Assembly (NCBI GenBank): GCA_019925105.1 | Contig: JAHGAU010000036.1 | Coordinates: 496,001-560,000, forward strand | Reading direction: 5' to 3' | DNA: 64,000 nt | DNA from: Niebla homalea | Taxonomy: Eukaryota; Ascomycota; Lecanoromycetes; Lecanorales; Ramalinaceae | Notes under the pieces: model-generated | What the model was told of the DNA's origin: nothing | Databases searched by the model: none | What the model saw: the letters and a program-made list of their open reading frames with translations, nothing else | Position numbers and translations under genes: made by a program | Shown: positions 36,318 through 47,957 of the stretch, piece by piece | Numbering within the stretch: the stretch's first letter is position 1 | How the letters are laid out: each line of letters opens with the position of its first letter

Positions 36318-37900
36318 ATTATTATATATCGTCAATCAGCCTGGGACAGAAGATGAGTACGATGGAGCCCGCGATGACAGGGATTCCCCAGGGGTCACCC
36401 ATCTCCCCAGTCTTGTTCCTGTTTTTTAACGGCCCGCTTATCGAAGACTTAGCGAAGCTGAAACAGAAGGTTTAAATAGGGGGCTTTATTAACGATATCC
36501 ACCTCTTAACTTATAGTACGTCTATTTATACGAATTATTTAGAGCTAAAATAAACCTATAAAGTCTATTTATAATAAATAAAGATATATAAAGCCTAGTT
36601 CGCCCCGTATAAGTATAAGTTCATCTATATAATAAGGAGCTTAAAGCTATATAATATAATAGTTATAATAGACTTAAACAGTATAACAATAAAACCGGAA
36701 GTTAATATTAAGGTATTCAGCCTATAAATTAATAGGAAACTAAACTGGAAGGACTATATAAAAAAGGTTTAAAAGAAGATAATTTTATAAAAAAGGGGCC
36801 TTATTTATTTTACGGCGTTAACGTAAAAAGCTATTTTATAGAAAATTAAAATTATTTATTAAACGGTTATAAAGCTTATAATAACGTACGTAATAGTTAT
36901 TTAATATATACTTAAAAATATACTTAAATATAAGAAAAAGTCCGTCCGGTAACTATAAAAAATCTAAAACCGATATTTAAGAATAATAAGTAAAATATAT
37001 AAAGTGACTTCCGTCCCGGTATTAAAATCCGAAATCTTTATATTATTAATAAAGTTAACCTTAAATTAAATAATTATTTAAATAAAATTTAAAAAAAATA
37101 TAAACTTAATTATATTAATAAGAAATAAACGTATTTATTAAAACTATAAAAAACCTTAAATAAGAAAGCGTAAAGAAACGGTATTTATTTTTTTTATGGA
37201 AATTAAATTAAAATAAGTTAAAAAAGAAATCGATTTAACTTATATTTAAAAAGTTAACGTAAGAATATATAAACTTTTACTTAAAATGAAAGCGGTAGAA
37301 AAGAAAAAAATTATAAAGGTAAAATTAATAATAATTACCTTATAAATTATAAAAAGGTAAATAAAGCGTTAATGTAAATATAAAGAATCGATTTTTTAAG
37401 GGCAATAATATCCGGTATTAAATAATAATAAGGTTATTAATAAGTATCTCCGGTATTATAAGATTATAAAAAAAAACGATAACGTATTAATAATTTAACT
37501 TTAAATAAATAAAAACGGCTTAATTTACTTCCTTTTTATTATATACGTTAATAGCCGGATTAACGTTAATTATAAATATAAATAATAAAAGTAAAACGCT
37601 ATATATATATTAATTTTTTATTTATTATTTAAGGAGCTTAAATTAAGATTAATTAAAAAAATAAAGATTAATAATTATTATTAAATATTTATTAATAAAA
37701 GGGATATTAAAGTAGCCGTTAAATTTATAATAATTACGGGTTTATTATTATAGTTTAGTTTAATTAAGGAAATAAAGAAAGTAATTAAAAATTTAATTAA
37801 GAAACCTCGCCGTTAACCCGGGAGTAAAAAATAACGGTAAGAAAATTATACTTAATAAAGAGTTAAAAAGGCTATAAATATTAAGGCAATATAAAAAGCA
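36318..37900 (+). pseudogene. LINE ORF2 C-terminal remnant (RT and beyond)
   Basis: Positions 36340-36470 are unmutated and read TGIPQGSPISPVLFLFFNG, the LINE RT block before the catalytic site, followed by LIEDLAKLKQKV. From about 36475 RIP sets in: the catalytic block reads GGFINDIHLLTYS at 36480-36520, standing for GFVDD. The thumb and C-terminal region follow with frequent stops to about 37900. The sharp switch between clean and mutated sequence within one domain is unusual. Confidence 0.85.
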
Positions 37901-38098
37901 ATATTATATTAATCGGTAAAGTCATATAAATAAAATAATAATAATATATATATTAATAAGGATATTTAATAATATAATCGGAATTCTAAAATTTTAATAT
38001 TGGAAATTTTAATATTAAATAGACCTATAAAATAACGGAAGAGTAATAAATTTAAGGGTAATCTTTAAGTGGATTCGGTCGTAATATTATAGGTTTTC

Positions 38099-38302
38099 TT
38101 AGAAAAAATATATAAATAAATTCTTACTCTTTAAATAACTATAAATGTTCTTAGCCCTTAAGACGTAAATAAAGGCTGGGTAAATACCGGTTTTTATTCT
38201 TAACGTTATAGATATCGGGTTTTTACGGTTATTAATAAGGTTAAATGGCCGAGTATTAAGGAACGCCGGAATTAGCTTAGCTAGATCCGTAGTATAAATC
38301 AA
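38099..38302 (-). other. antisense open frame in LINE 3' end
   Basis: Counterpart of 5923-6126: 67 codons starting MIYTTDLAKL at the LINE tail and reading against the LINE. The two differ at about ten residues. It may be a by-product of low Gln/Trp content; recorded because it is present in two independent LINE copies. Confidence 0.3.
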
Positions 38303-41117
38303 TCAATCAATCAATCAAAATTTATATTAAGTTTTAAATAAGTAATAAAATTTTATAAACGTAATATTAAGATTCAGCTTTATATTATATAATAATTATA
38401 TTATTTTAAATTATCCTTAAATTTCTATAATAAGTATAAAGTTATATAAGGATTATATACTTATTATATAAATTAATATAATTAATATATAGATATTGGA
38501 TTTTTATAATATTATTATATATATATTAAAATTCTTAATTTTTAAAAATATTAAGCTTTATACCTATTTACGGATAATATAATTACGTTAAAATCTCGTT
38601 ATCGATTTATTTATATTATATATTTCTTTTATTTTATTTATTAATTAAGCTATATATTTATTACTTCTTTATTTATTCCTATATAATAGTTATTTAATTA
38701 TTATATATTTATATATATTTCTTCTTAATAACTATATAATAACGATAATATTAAAACCCTGGATATTAAATTACTTATAGAAACCTTTTAATATAAATTA
38801 CTTAATATTAAAAAATTATCTATATTAATATTAATTATTTAAGAAAACGATAATAATAATAATAATATTAATTAATTAAATAATACTATAAGTAATTAAG
38901 CTTATTAAAAAGTATTAATAAAAAGAAAATAAAGAAAAATTAATAAATAATATATTATAGAAGTTTTAATTATTTATAAATATTAAAACACTTTATTAAT
39001 AAATACTTGAAAGGAAGATAAATTAAATTAATTTAAAAACGATTAAGGAAAAAATAAAATAAATTAAATCGTACGTTTTTAAATTTTAATAAAGTTAAAA
39101 GTTAAAAGTTTAAAAAAGCAGAAATATACTATAAAGAAAGATAGAGTTAAATAACCTAAAAATAAAATAAAAGATAAAAAGGATAAACTAGATTAAATCG
39201 TATAAGTTAAAATATAAAAAAGTTAAAAGTTAAAAGGTTAAAAAAGTAAAAGTAGAAAAAAGTACTTAAAATATAAATAAAAGATTAAGATGAAAATAAA
39301 TATTAAAACCAAAATATATTAAATAACGATACTTTTCTTATTATAAAAAAGCTTTCTTATAAAGAAAAAGACTTATTGCTTATAATTTAAAAAAGACTTA
39401 AAGAGATTATTTATTTATTTTATATATATTTTTTACGAGATTTTAAATTAAATAAATATACGCTATTTATTAACGTTTTTAAGTTAGACTTCTTAAAATT
39501 TATTATTAATATACCGTAAGCTATATTAAAAATTAAGAATTATATAATAAATTAAAAAAGGTAAATAATTAAGAAAATATAAGTAAGTATAATACGTTTT
39601 TTAAATAATTATAACTAAAAAAGTAAAAAGGATATATTAAAGAAATTATAAAGTTAATAGAAAATAATAAATTATATATTTATATATTAATTAATTACTT
39701 AATACGTATATTAAAATCAGAGTTCTTTATATTATAATTTAAGTCCGTTTTTAATTTCGCTTATAAAGTTATTAATATAAATAGGATAGCTTACGATTAA
39801 CGTTATTTATTTTATTTCCGCCGTAAGTATTATTTATAAGTAATATATTAATATTTAAGTATACTTATTCTTATTTAAAACTTTAATATAACTTAATGGT
39901 ACGTATTAAGTTATATATTAATTAAAGTAAAAACCTAAAACGCTTTATAGAATCTTTATATTTTAAAGAATATTTATTAACTTAAATCAATAATATATCG
40001 GATATTTTAGATTTTACTTATATTATTATGGATATATTCGTTTAAATAACTATAAGGAAAAGGAAATGTAATAAAAATTTAAAAGTTTTAAAACTTAATA
40101 ATAACTTTCTTTATATTTAATTATCGGACTTAAAAGTTAAAAAGGATATAAAGTGAAAAAGGTTATAATTAAAGAATAAGAAAATACGGGAAGTTTATAT
40201 TATTATAAAGGAAGATGAAAAAGTAAAGGTACTTTATATTACTGTTAAGGAAATAAAAGATAAAATATAAAATCTAAAGCCCACTATTAAAGCCCCTCTT
40301 TAACTTCGTTATTAATTTAGAGAAACAATAAGGTTCTTAAATCAGATAAACCGCAAAATAAAAGGTCTCGAGAAGGAAATATTATTAACGTAAAATAATA
40401 AACTTAATACGGGGCTATTTATATAATATCTTAATGAAAAGAAGAAAAAAATTAGCCCGTTATTTATATCTCGTTTATAAAGGAAAAGGATCCGTTATCG
40501 GAGGATAAAGATTAAAGTATAATATATATTTAATATAATAACTTTTATTAATAAATTACGATTAATAATTTAAATAATAATATACTTATTATATAATATA
40601 ATAAACGATTTGCTTCTTAATTATTAATTATTATAAATATAATACCCTTATATAGCTAATTAATATATAAGATATAAAGACTTATATTTCCTGTCCTTTA
40701 AAATATTAAGATTTTTTAATAATCTTCTTACTTTCTCTGCTTACGCTAAGGTCTTTTTATACCGCTTATATTACTTACTTTATATAATTGCGACTTAATC
40801 TTATTGTTTTTAAATTTCTGAATTTAATACTTTTATATATAGTTACCAATATTATTTATAATATTATTATAATCTTACTTATATACTTTTTACCGTACTT
40901 CGTCTTTAGGACCTTAAGGCGTCCCTGGAGCCCCGTAATTAAAAGCCTTAAAAAAGCGCTTTAATTAAATACTTAAAATAAAAGCCTTAAATACGCCCTT
41001 AATATAAGCCCCGAGATATATTACTTTTATATATCGTTATATTAATTTATATAACTTAAAATATTATAGCTTTTATATAATACGTATAAAGTAAATATAT
41101 TTTTTATTTAAAATAAT

Positions 41118-41340
41118 CTTAAAATCGTAATATTATACCCTTAAAATTATAATACCAAGATTTAACTATAGCTTAAAATAAGATTTAATACTTAATACCC
41201 TTAAAATTATAACATTAAAAGTTATTAAGATTACGACGTTAAATTCAGTAAATACCCTTTAAATTGCGATATTAAAAATTAGCTATGGCCCAGAATTTAG
41301 CATTAAGCCCTTAAAATTATAACGTTAAATTTAATTAAGC
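41118..41340. repeat. degenerate direct repeats around CTTAAAATTATAACNTTAAA
   Basis: Five related units begin near 41118, 41139, 41200, 41256 and 41310. Two of them are also preceded by a similar 30-bp stretch (ACTATAGCTTAAAAT / GCTATGGCCCAGAAT), indicating an older duplication of about 115 bp. Confidence 0.5.
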
Positions 41341-41461
41341 CCTCCCCCTATTTACCCCGGGTTTATTTAAGCCACATATTAAGGTATTACCTTATAACTT
41401 AGAATTTCCTCCTTATAAGTCCCTATTTCTATTTTCTTTTTTACCTTTAAAAACCTTTATT

Positions 41462-42490
41462 ATAGCAATTAATAGGTATAAACGTTATAGTATACCGTTA
41501 ACCGTATATACGCCCTCCTCGAAAATACCTACTTCTTCTATAAAAGGGTATATTAAAAAATTAACGGCTAAAGCTAGACTACCCTTAAAAAAGGGGGTTA
41601 AAAAGGGTCAAAGCGGTTATAATTCGTTTACGAAAAACTTTATTAAAGTAATTAAGGCTATAACTTATCCCCGAAGAGCTATAAAGTATTTATAATTATA
41701 GTCCGTTTTTAAAGAGCCGTTAAAGTATTTATATTTATAGTTCGTCCTTAAAAAGCTATAAAATATAAGTTAATTAAGAAAATAGATTAAATAAACGTTA
41801 TAATTATTAATAAAGAATAAGCCGTTAAGGCTATAATTTCAGTAAATTTATACGATTTTAATATTATATTAAAGAATAAGGATTAAAATCTTTAATGTTA
41901 TTCTGAAAATATTTATTAAAGTACTTATAGCTATAGCTTATTAATTATCGGTTATTTATAAAGAGTTCCGTTAAAGTACTTATAGCTATAGTTTTCTCCG
42001 AAAAACCTTAAAGTATAAATTATTAAGAGAATTAATTAAATAGATATTATAATTATTAATAAAAACCAAGTTTTTAAAACCGTAGCCTTATTTTATTTAA
42101 TTCCGGTATAAAATTAAGGATATTAAGAGAAAGGATTAAGTTTTTCGTTAAAATAATATTAATAGAAATACTATTATTAACGCCCTTTTAAACCCGGGTC
42201 CCTTAAGATATAAAGGGAACTTATTTCATAACCGTATTATTTAAGGAAGACGTCCCGCGTATTTTAAAGTTAATATAATTAGTTACGCTTAATATAAATA
42301 AGTGGTATTACGTTTTTACTTCTTTAGAGATTCTGACTTTACTAGGATCCTTTTATGTAAATATAAGGGTATAAGTGGAATTAAGGTCCTTAATAAAGGG
42401 TATTCTTCAACTTTACCTGGAAATACTCTTTATCCGATATTCTTAATCGGTACCTCGATTTATTTATTTACCTTTTTTAATTTATAAAGG
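41462..42490 (+). pseudogene. possible unknown gene remnant with Leu-rich repeats
   Basis: A pyrimidine-rich stretch (41420-41450, CTATTTCTATTTTCTTTTTT) precedes ATAGCAATTAATAGG at 41462, which would be a RIP-destroyed ATG start. From there 75 codons are open (IAINRYKRYS..., basic, Ser/Thr/Pro-rich). Then a repeated LKYL-L- motif recurs at about 41681, 41721, 41918 and 41971, separated by RIP-type stops. A further open stretch lies at 42302-42487 (61 codons), in a frame that I cannot connect with certainty. I do not recognise the family. Confidence 0.3.
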
Positions 42491-43009
42491 ATACCGTTAC
42501 CTTAAATCTTAACTTAAGTGGATATTAACGTTTATAATTTACCGATCTCCTTTACGCTTAAATATAACTTTTAATTAAGGCTTAATAATCCTAATAAAGT
42601 TATATTATTAAATATAACGCTTAATTATTTATCTTAAAAAACTTAAGGTTAACCGTTTTTTCAATTATTCGGAATATAGAATAAAACGCTTTATTTCTTT
42701 TATATTGAGTTAATTAAGTTAAGAACGCAATTTATTACCCTATAAATATAGATTTTAAAGTACTTAATATATCCGATAATCAATATTAAATTTAAGCAAT
42801 AACCGAATTTTCCTACTTATTATAATATCTCTTAAGTTATACGGGAAGTAAGTTAAGGTTTAAGTATTAATTTTAACTTATAAATAAATAAATATATATA
42901 AGTCTTTAGGTAAATATATTATAAATACTTTATTCCTTATAAATTTCTTTTATTCTTTAGGCTCCTTACCTTTATAGCTTAAAGGACCCTTAATTAAGTT
43001 ATCTTTAGA

Positions 43010-43215
43010 TATTGGAAATTTTTGAAAGTCGTTTTAACGTTAAGTTAACGTTAAGTTAATGCAACTTTAAAGCTGCTTTAATTTTAAATTTAATTTAACT
43101 TTACTTTTAAGCCGCTGTTTTTTTAACGTTAATTTAACGTTATATTAACGTTAAGTCAACGTGATATCAACTGGTCTTTGAAATACAAGTGGCTTTAACT
43201 ACCAGTTGATGGTAC
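43010..43215. repeat. TTAACGTTAA repeats and ATCAACTGG hairpin
   Basis: GTTAACGTTAAGTTAACG-type units occur at 43035-43062 and 43125-43165. They are followed by an inverted repeat ATCAACTGG (about 43174) and CCAGTTGAT (about 43202) around a short loop. The hairpin ends about 25 bp before the copia 2 sequence starts. It could be the terminus of a DNA transposon or MITE; no partner end was found. Confidence 0.4.
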
Positions 43216-43456
43216 GTTAAGAAACTTATAATTTCCCTAAGGTAGAACTATAAGAATAAAAAGAATAATACGCGTTTTTTATTAAAATTAACGACTTTAT
43301 ATACTTTATAATTAATAAAATGAACCTTATTTACCTTAAGGACGTAGATTGTTACCTATAGAACTACCTATATACTTTTAAAATTAAGCTTATACTTTTA
43401 GATTCTATACGTGTCAGGTACTGAGAGTACTGAGGTAAAATGTGGGTGTAATATGT

Positions 43457-43648
43457 ATGATCACGAGTAGCTATCTAGCTATGAAGGTGGGAAATATGAG
43501 TGTGCGCGCCAAGCACCGGAACAAGGTAAGCCCGCTCCGTGCCAAGGGATCCTCCCAAGGTCCATACCGTGATAATATGCCTATAAAAAAGAGAAAAAAG
43601 CGACGTCCTCGTCGCAGCATATCCACCATAAAACACCATGGATTTTAA
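43457..43648 (+). CDS. small basic ORF at the 5' end of B' (hypothetical)
   Basis: From the ATG at 43457 there are 63 codons, starting MITSSYLAMK and ending IKHHGF before TAA at 43646-43648. It keeps CA-containing codons (CAC, CAA, CAT), so the stretch has escaped RIP. The C-terminal half has a basic KKRKKRRPRR run (about 43589-43618) recalling the AT-hook tails of gypsy D and C. It starts inside the LTR-like end, so expression as a protein is uncertain. A second ATG near 43637, in another frame (MDFNSPGNKG), may start the main ORF. Confidence 0.35.
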   Translation: MITSSYLAMKVGNMSVRAKHRNKVSPLRAKGSSQGPYRDNMPIKKRKKRRPRRSISTIKHHGF

Positions 43649-44726
43649 TAGCCCCGGTAATAAAGGTAATTAAAAGTAAGCCCCGAGTATATGGATAACG
43701 TTATTTATATATATAGTTATTAAGAAGTAAAAGGTGGTAAATTCGTATATTAAAAAACCAAGAAAAGTATAAGCCGAGTAATTATTATAATTTACCCGGA
43801 AAATAATCGTAAATTTAAGGATTACGATTAAGTTAAATCGCTTAAAAACGTAATCTCTAAGGTATTCCCGTAATCGTGTATTCGTTATTAGTTATTAAGT
43901 AATTTTTTATAGAATAAGTATATCTTATCGTATATATAAGTTTATTCGTTAAAATCCTTATTTCTTAAGAAGTTATAATAATGCCTTTTATAATTAATAT
44001 AAATAATCTACTTAAAGTAATTTAATTTAAGTATATAAATATAACCCAGCCTTACAAGTAAGAATAATATTATATACTTAAATATACGTTATGGCTATCG
44101 TTTAAACGTTTTAAACCTTACGGTAAAACTGCTTTTTAAGTCCGCTGTATTTATATATATTTTAAGTAAGGACTTACTTTATAATTTAACCTAAGGCTCT
44201 TATTTTAATAATGGCTTTTACCTTAAGGATTTTAAGGATTTTAAGGTAAGCTTTTAAGGTAAGCGAGCAGATGGCTTCGCTTATAATAGTAACGGAGCAG
44301 GTGGTTTAACTGATAAGGATAGATTTAAGGGTGGTATACTTGATTTGGGTATAAATTTATTGAGGAGGTCTTTAAGTATCATGGGTGGTAGCACCTTTAA
44401 TAGTGACACTTTAACTGAGGGTATTAATTTAATAAGAGATTTAAGAGGTGCAAATCTTATGTAGAGGTTATGAATGGTGAGATGTGATTTCGGTAAGAAG
44501 CAGCTGACTCATAATAAGCTTACTAATAAAGGTGATAAAGTTATAGATCTTATAGGTGAGGTTTGAGGTATTAAAGGTGATCTAAATTGTGATTTAAGAG
44601 CTGATGAATATAACAGTATCGAGGATAATATAATCGAGCCAGCTGAAGCTATTAATACAGTAGATGAAAACATGACGGTAAGATGTTTAGTTAAAGACTC
44701 CGGTGTTAAGGTGTTAGGTGGATAAG
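43637..44726 (+). pseudogene. unrecognised protein of the B family (copy in B')
   Basis: The best-preserved part, 44265-44726, reads GGLTDKDRFKGGILDLG..., NLIRDLRGANLM, a block ending CDFGKKQL, IIEPAEAINTVDENMTVR, and ends near a stop after VKVLGG. Three internal stops are explainable as CAG or CGA to TAG/TGA. The same blocks, in the same order, are found in element B on the - strand, with insertions and deletions but conserved residues, so a real protein was encoded. The upstream part (43740-44250) is RIP-mutated, with a conserved PRKV.AE block. I recognise no family; it is hydrophilic and has no membrane segment. Confidence 0.5.
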
Positions 44727-44814
44727 CTACAACGTAGCCACACTGATTATAGCGCAGTAGAGGTCATACTCGATCTGTATCAAAAGCTTAGATGACTAAG
44801 CTATTGCTACCATT

Positions 44815-44968
44815 TGTTACGAGAACACGACTATTTCCCGGGTAGATCACGACAATTGCTCGGCTTGCACTTTTCTCGGTTTTTCAACATGCGATTTCAC
44901 CACCTCTTACGACTCATCATTCATACATTTATTACTTTATCACCATGCATACCGCATTTCTCGTAACA
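44815..44968. repeat. 154-bp terminal unit of B' with inverted ends TGTTACGAG/CTCGTAACA
   Basis: The unit is bounded by a 9-bp inverted repeat and is RIP-free. About 60 bp inside it (44826-44890, CACGACTATTTCCCGGGTAG...) match, in inverted orientation, an internal stretch of the same element (43755-43815), and in direct orientation 47597-47665 of element B. It may be a solo LTR-like piece or a replaced 3' LTR. Confidence 0.55.
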
Positions 44969-44973
44969 ATACG

Positions 44974-46451
44974 CTTTTTAACGGTAAAGAAAAAATACCA
45001 TAAAATCATAACGGGACCTAATTTTCATCAAAATGCTAAAGTATAACTTAATAAGTATACTTAAGTACTTATAAAAGCCAAAAGCAATAATATCCTTAAA
45101 GTACTCAATAAGAAACGGGTATACCGTGATTTTATTAACGTAATTAAGAAATAAGCTTTTATATTAATATAACTTTATGAATTTAATATAAATAATTTAA
45201 TTAAGTTCTTAATCGCTTTTATTAATCTTAAAAAGTAATTTCAAAATTATATATAATATAATAATATAAAGAAGTTAACTCCATTTTACTCGGTTTTTAC
45301 TATTAATAAAAACCAAAATAATACCAAGAAAGATAATAAGTTTATATTTAAGGGTAAAAGTACCGAGTTAGGAAAATGCCTTTACGGTATTAAATATTAA
45401 TTTAATAAGTATAATTATTTACGTATAGACCGACTTAATCGACTTATTAACTTTAAACCCGATTTTATACTTAAAAGACGAGTAAATAATAAGCTTAAGG
45501 ATATTAAGATAAAAGAAAAGGTTAATTAAACTCTTAAGAAATCTAGAAACTTCGAGTTAAAATAAAATAGTTTATCTATACCGGTTTAAAACGATAATAA
45601 TAATTTTAATATATTTAATATAAAATAAAAGTTTTATATATTATAATTATTATAGAGTTTGAATTATAATTTAAGCTTTTATATTTATAATAAAATAATA
45701 AAAACCGGATAAAAAGAACGATATTATTATTATTAATAATAGTAATCTTAAAGTTATTACTTATAAAAAAATTGAAATAAATATCGATACCCTTAAAAAT
45801 AATAGCTTTATTATACTTTATAACGTTACGTATATACTTAACTTTATAATTAACGTTATAGTTAATATTATCCTTATAAATAAGGGTATTTACTTTAATA
45901 CCGAATGTTATTACCTTTATAATAATAGATAAATAAGAATATTAATTAAAAGGATCGGTAAACACTACGTACTTAAAGATAATATTAAATAAGTTAACGC
46001 GATATTTATAATTAATAAAGCTATCGTTAAATTAATAATTATAAATTAATAATATTAACTTTTTATATACGCTATTAATAAAGCGATTTAATACCTTTAA
46101 TAAGTAATTAAGAGGGTAAAAATTATTAACGATATTAAAGTTTTAAATATAAGTAATTATAAGAACTATATTTTATTTAAAGCTTACTGAATCATATTAA
46201 GATCCTTATATAAAGTAAAAATATTAATAAAACTTTTCTTTTGAATTACTTATAACCTTATATAAATAAATATAATAATAAACCAAAATTAATAAATATT
46301 ATATATCGCTTATTTTAAATACGATTTCTAAATAATATATACTTATAAATATAAGTTTAAAATAATAAATATTTTACGGAAGGTTATTAAAACGATTAAA
46401 ATACGATATTATTATAATATAGCCTTTATTCGATTAAACGGAGAAAGATCT
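44974..46451 (+). pseudogene. copia 2 gag, protease and integrase start
   Basis: Aligns with 32590-34080 of copia 1 and 48545-50035 of copia 3. It covers gag, the protease region and the first part of the integrase. It stops at GAGAAAGATCT, within the integrase core, where element B inserted. The few residues upstream lie at 43235-43411. RIP stops are frequent. Confidence 0.8.
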
Positions 46452-46613
46452 TGTTATGTGCAATGTGCGCATGCCAAGAGCTTGTCGGGCACTAGCACCA
46501 ACAGGATATAGTGGCTTGGCGCGCACACTTATATTGCGCACCTTCATAGCTAGGTAGACAATCATTATACATATTACACCCACATTTTACCTTAATACTC
46601 TTAGTACCTGATA
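46452..46613 (-). repeat. left LTR of element B
   Basis: 162 bp starting TGTTATGTGCAATGTGCGCA and ending CTGATA, mostly unmutated (GGCTTGGCGCGCACACTT). It aligns with 53420-53581. The half nearer the 3' end (GCACCTTCATAGCTAG...) also matches the left end of B' in reverse. Confidence 0.85.
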
Positions 46614-46639
46614 AACCTAGCTTCAGTTATCTGAGTCTT

Positions 46640-47737
46640 TAATACAGATGTTATATAACCTCTAGCACCCTATTATTAGCGGTAACTACGTTATAGCTTA
46701 TCCATTTAATACCTTATTAAGCGGAGTCTTTTATTAGATATCTTACCGTTATACCTTTATCTACTGTATCGATAGCTTTAGCTGGTTCGATTATATTATC
46801 CTTACCCTTATCCCCATCTTTAACGTACGCGTTAGCTCTTAAATCGCGATCTAGATTACTTATACCTTAAACTTTACTTACGAGATCCACGACTTTATTA
46901 TGAATACCTTTATTAATAAGCTTACTGGCTAGCTGCTTCTCACCCAAATTATATCTTATTATCTATAACCTCTATATAAGATTTATACCCCTTAAATCTC
47001 TTACTTCACTAAAATCGACAATACCTTAAGTATTACTATTACGGGTCCTTCCCATTATGACACTTAAAGACCTCCTTAATAAATTTGCACCCAAATTAAG
47101 TATATTACCCTTAAATCCATCCTTATTAGTTAAACCACCTGTTCCGTTACCTTTACCTTAGGTTTCCCCTGTAACCTTAAAGAAAAAGCCTTTAATTAAA
47201 CGACGTATAATCACAATGGATTAATAAGGAAGAGACGTTAAAAAGGCTGGCATAATAAGTATTAAGGATAAGTTATTATATATTTATAAACGGTAATATA
47301 TTTTTGAATTTTAATTATAACGTAGCTATCCATTTATAATATTACTTAGTTTAATTAAGGCCGGTTTTAAATATATATTTAAGCTTAATAACCCTAAACT
47401 TATTACCTATAATAAATATAAATTAAGCGAGTTTTATAACTTTATTAAACGTAAGACGGTTAAAGATTAATAATGCCTATATAACCGCTTATATTCGTTC
47501 TTTAAGGGCCATAAAAATAACTAATAAGATACGACCCGGTAAAACCACGGAGATCACGGATTTAAGCGATTTAGCTTTTATAAAACATTTAAATCTACGA
47601 CTATTTCCCGGGTAAGACTACGATAATTCCTTGGCTTATACTTTTCGGGTTTTTTCAATTTATTAATACCATAGTACCTTAATGCTTAATAACTATAATA
47701 TATTTTTACTTCCTTAATACGCTCGGCGTTAAATATT
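46640..47737 (-). pseudogene. unrecognised protein of the B family (copy in B)
   Basis: Read on the - strand from 47170 to 46730: a Gly/Asn-rich start (GKGNGTGGLTNKDGFKGNI), then NLLRRSLS, EVRDLRGINLI, NLGEKQLASKLINKG, LDRDLRANA, and DNIIEPAKAIDTVDKGITVRY. It is co-linear with B' at 44265-44700 and the stops are RIP-type. The part 47170-47737 carries the PEKYK..NYRSLTRE block and continues, beyond the copia 3 insertion, at 53325-53419. The protein family is unknown to me. Confidence 0.5.
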
Positions 47738-47957
47738 GTCAGCCTGGGTGCAGGCATGGTGGTGGTGTTGCATGGAGTGTTATTGAGCCGCTATGCGAGC
47801 GGTGCTAAGATATTATTATAGTGCGTATAGATATTATTACCTGGCCGTATATCGTATATTACCCAGGTATTTTATATAAATAGTACTATACTTTTTAGAT
47901 AGATAATATGCAATCTATATATATATTATCCCCTTTTAAGCGTTTATACGTTTAATA
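47737..47957 (+). repeat. 5' LTR of copia 3
   Basis: Starts TGTCAGCCTGGGTGCAGGCA. The first 100 bp or so are clean and the inner end is mutated. It matches 53099-53319. Confidence 0.9.

Larger units (their letters stand above)
36318..38320 (+). mobile_element. 5'-truncated LINE
   Basis: Aligns with the 3' third of the LINE at 5910-11746 (reverse strand) and ends with (ATCA)n at about 38300-38318. It starts inside the reverse transcriptase. The left edge abuts copia 1 and the right edge abuts sequence that is not copia, and no TSD could be found, so the left junction may be a rearrangement rather than a simple insertion. Confidence 0.82.
38321..43234. other. unassigned decayed block
   Basis: Between the LINE tail and truncated copia 2 lies 4.9 kb with no LTR, no recognisable polymerase, integrase or transposase motif, and no similarity that I can see to the other elements of the window. 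The part 38330-40560 read on + is strongly Lys/Asn-rich with long Gln/Lys runs after allowing for RIP stops. The part 40880-43234 is G+C-richer and contains direct repeats and a possible gene start (see the next entries). It may be a decayed DNA transposon, an unknown element, or host sequence. Confidence 0.5.
43412..44968 (+). mobile_element. non-autonomous LTR-like element B' (1557 bp)
   Basis: Inserted in copia 2 gag with a 5-bp TSD ATACG (43407-43411 and 44969-44973). It begins TGTCAGGTACTGAGAGTACT and ends CTCGTAACA. The first 115 bp or so match, in reverse, the LTR end of element B. The internal part 44255-44720 matches 46640-47170 of B, also in reverse. The right terminal 154 bp (44815-44968, TGTTACGAG...CTCGTAACA) do not match the left end, so the two ends are not a normal LTR pair. 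It is too short for its own polymerase. Both ends and 44255-44970 are nearly free of RIP. Confidence 0.75.

Noticed and set aside
36318..38320. Simple insertion of a LINE into copia 1
   Set aside because: No TSD, and copia sequence does not resume after the LINE tail.
38321..40560. DUF3435/Crypton-type or Starship-captain gene
   Set aside because: The charged composition is only superficially similar; no tyrosine-recombinase motif could be found.
42302..42487. 61-codon open frame as an intact gene
   Set aside because: Start and stop fit no conserved protein; kept only as part of an uncertain gene remnant.
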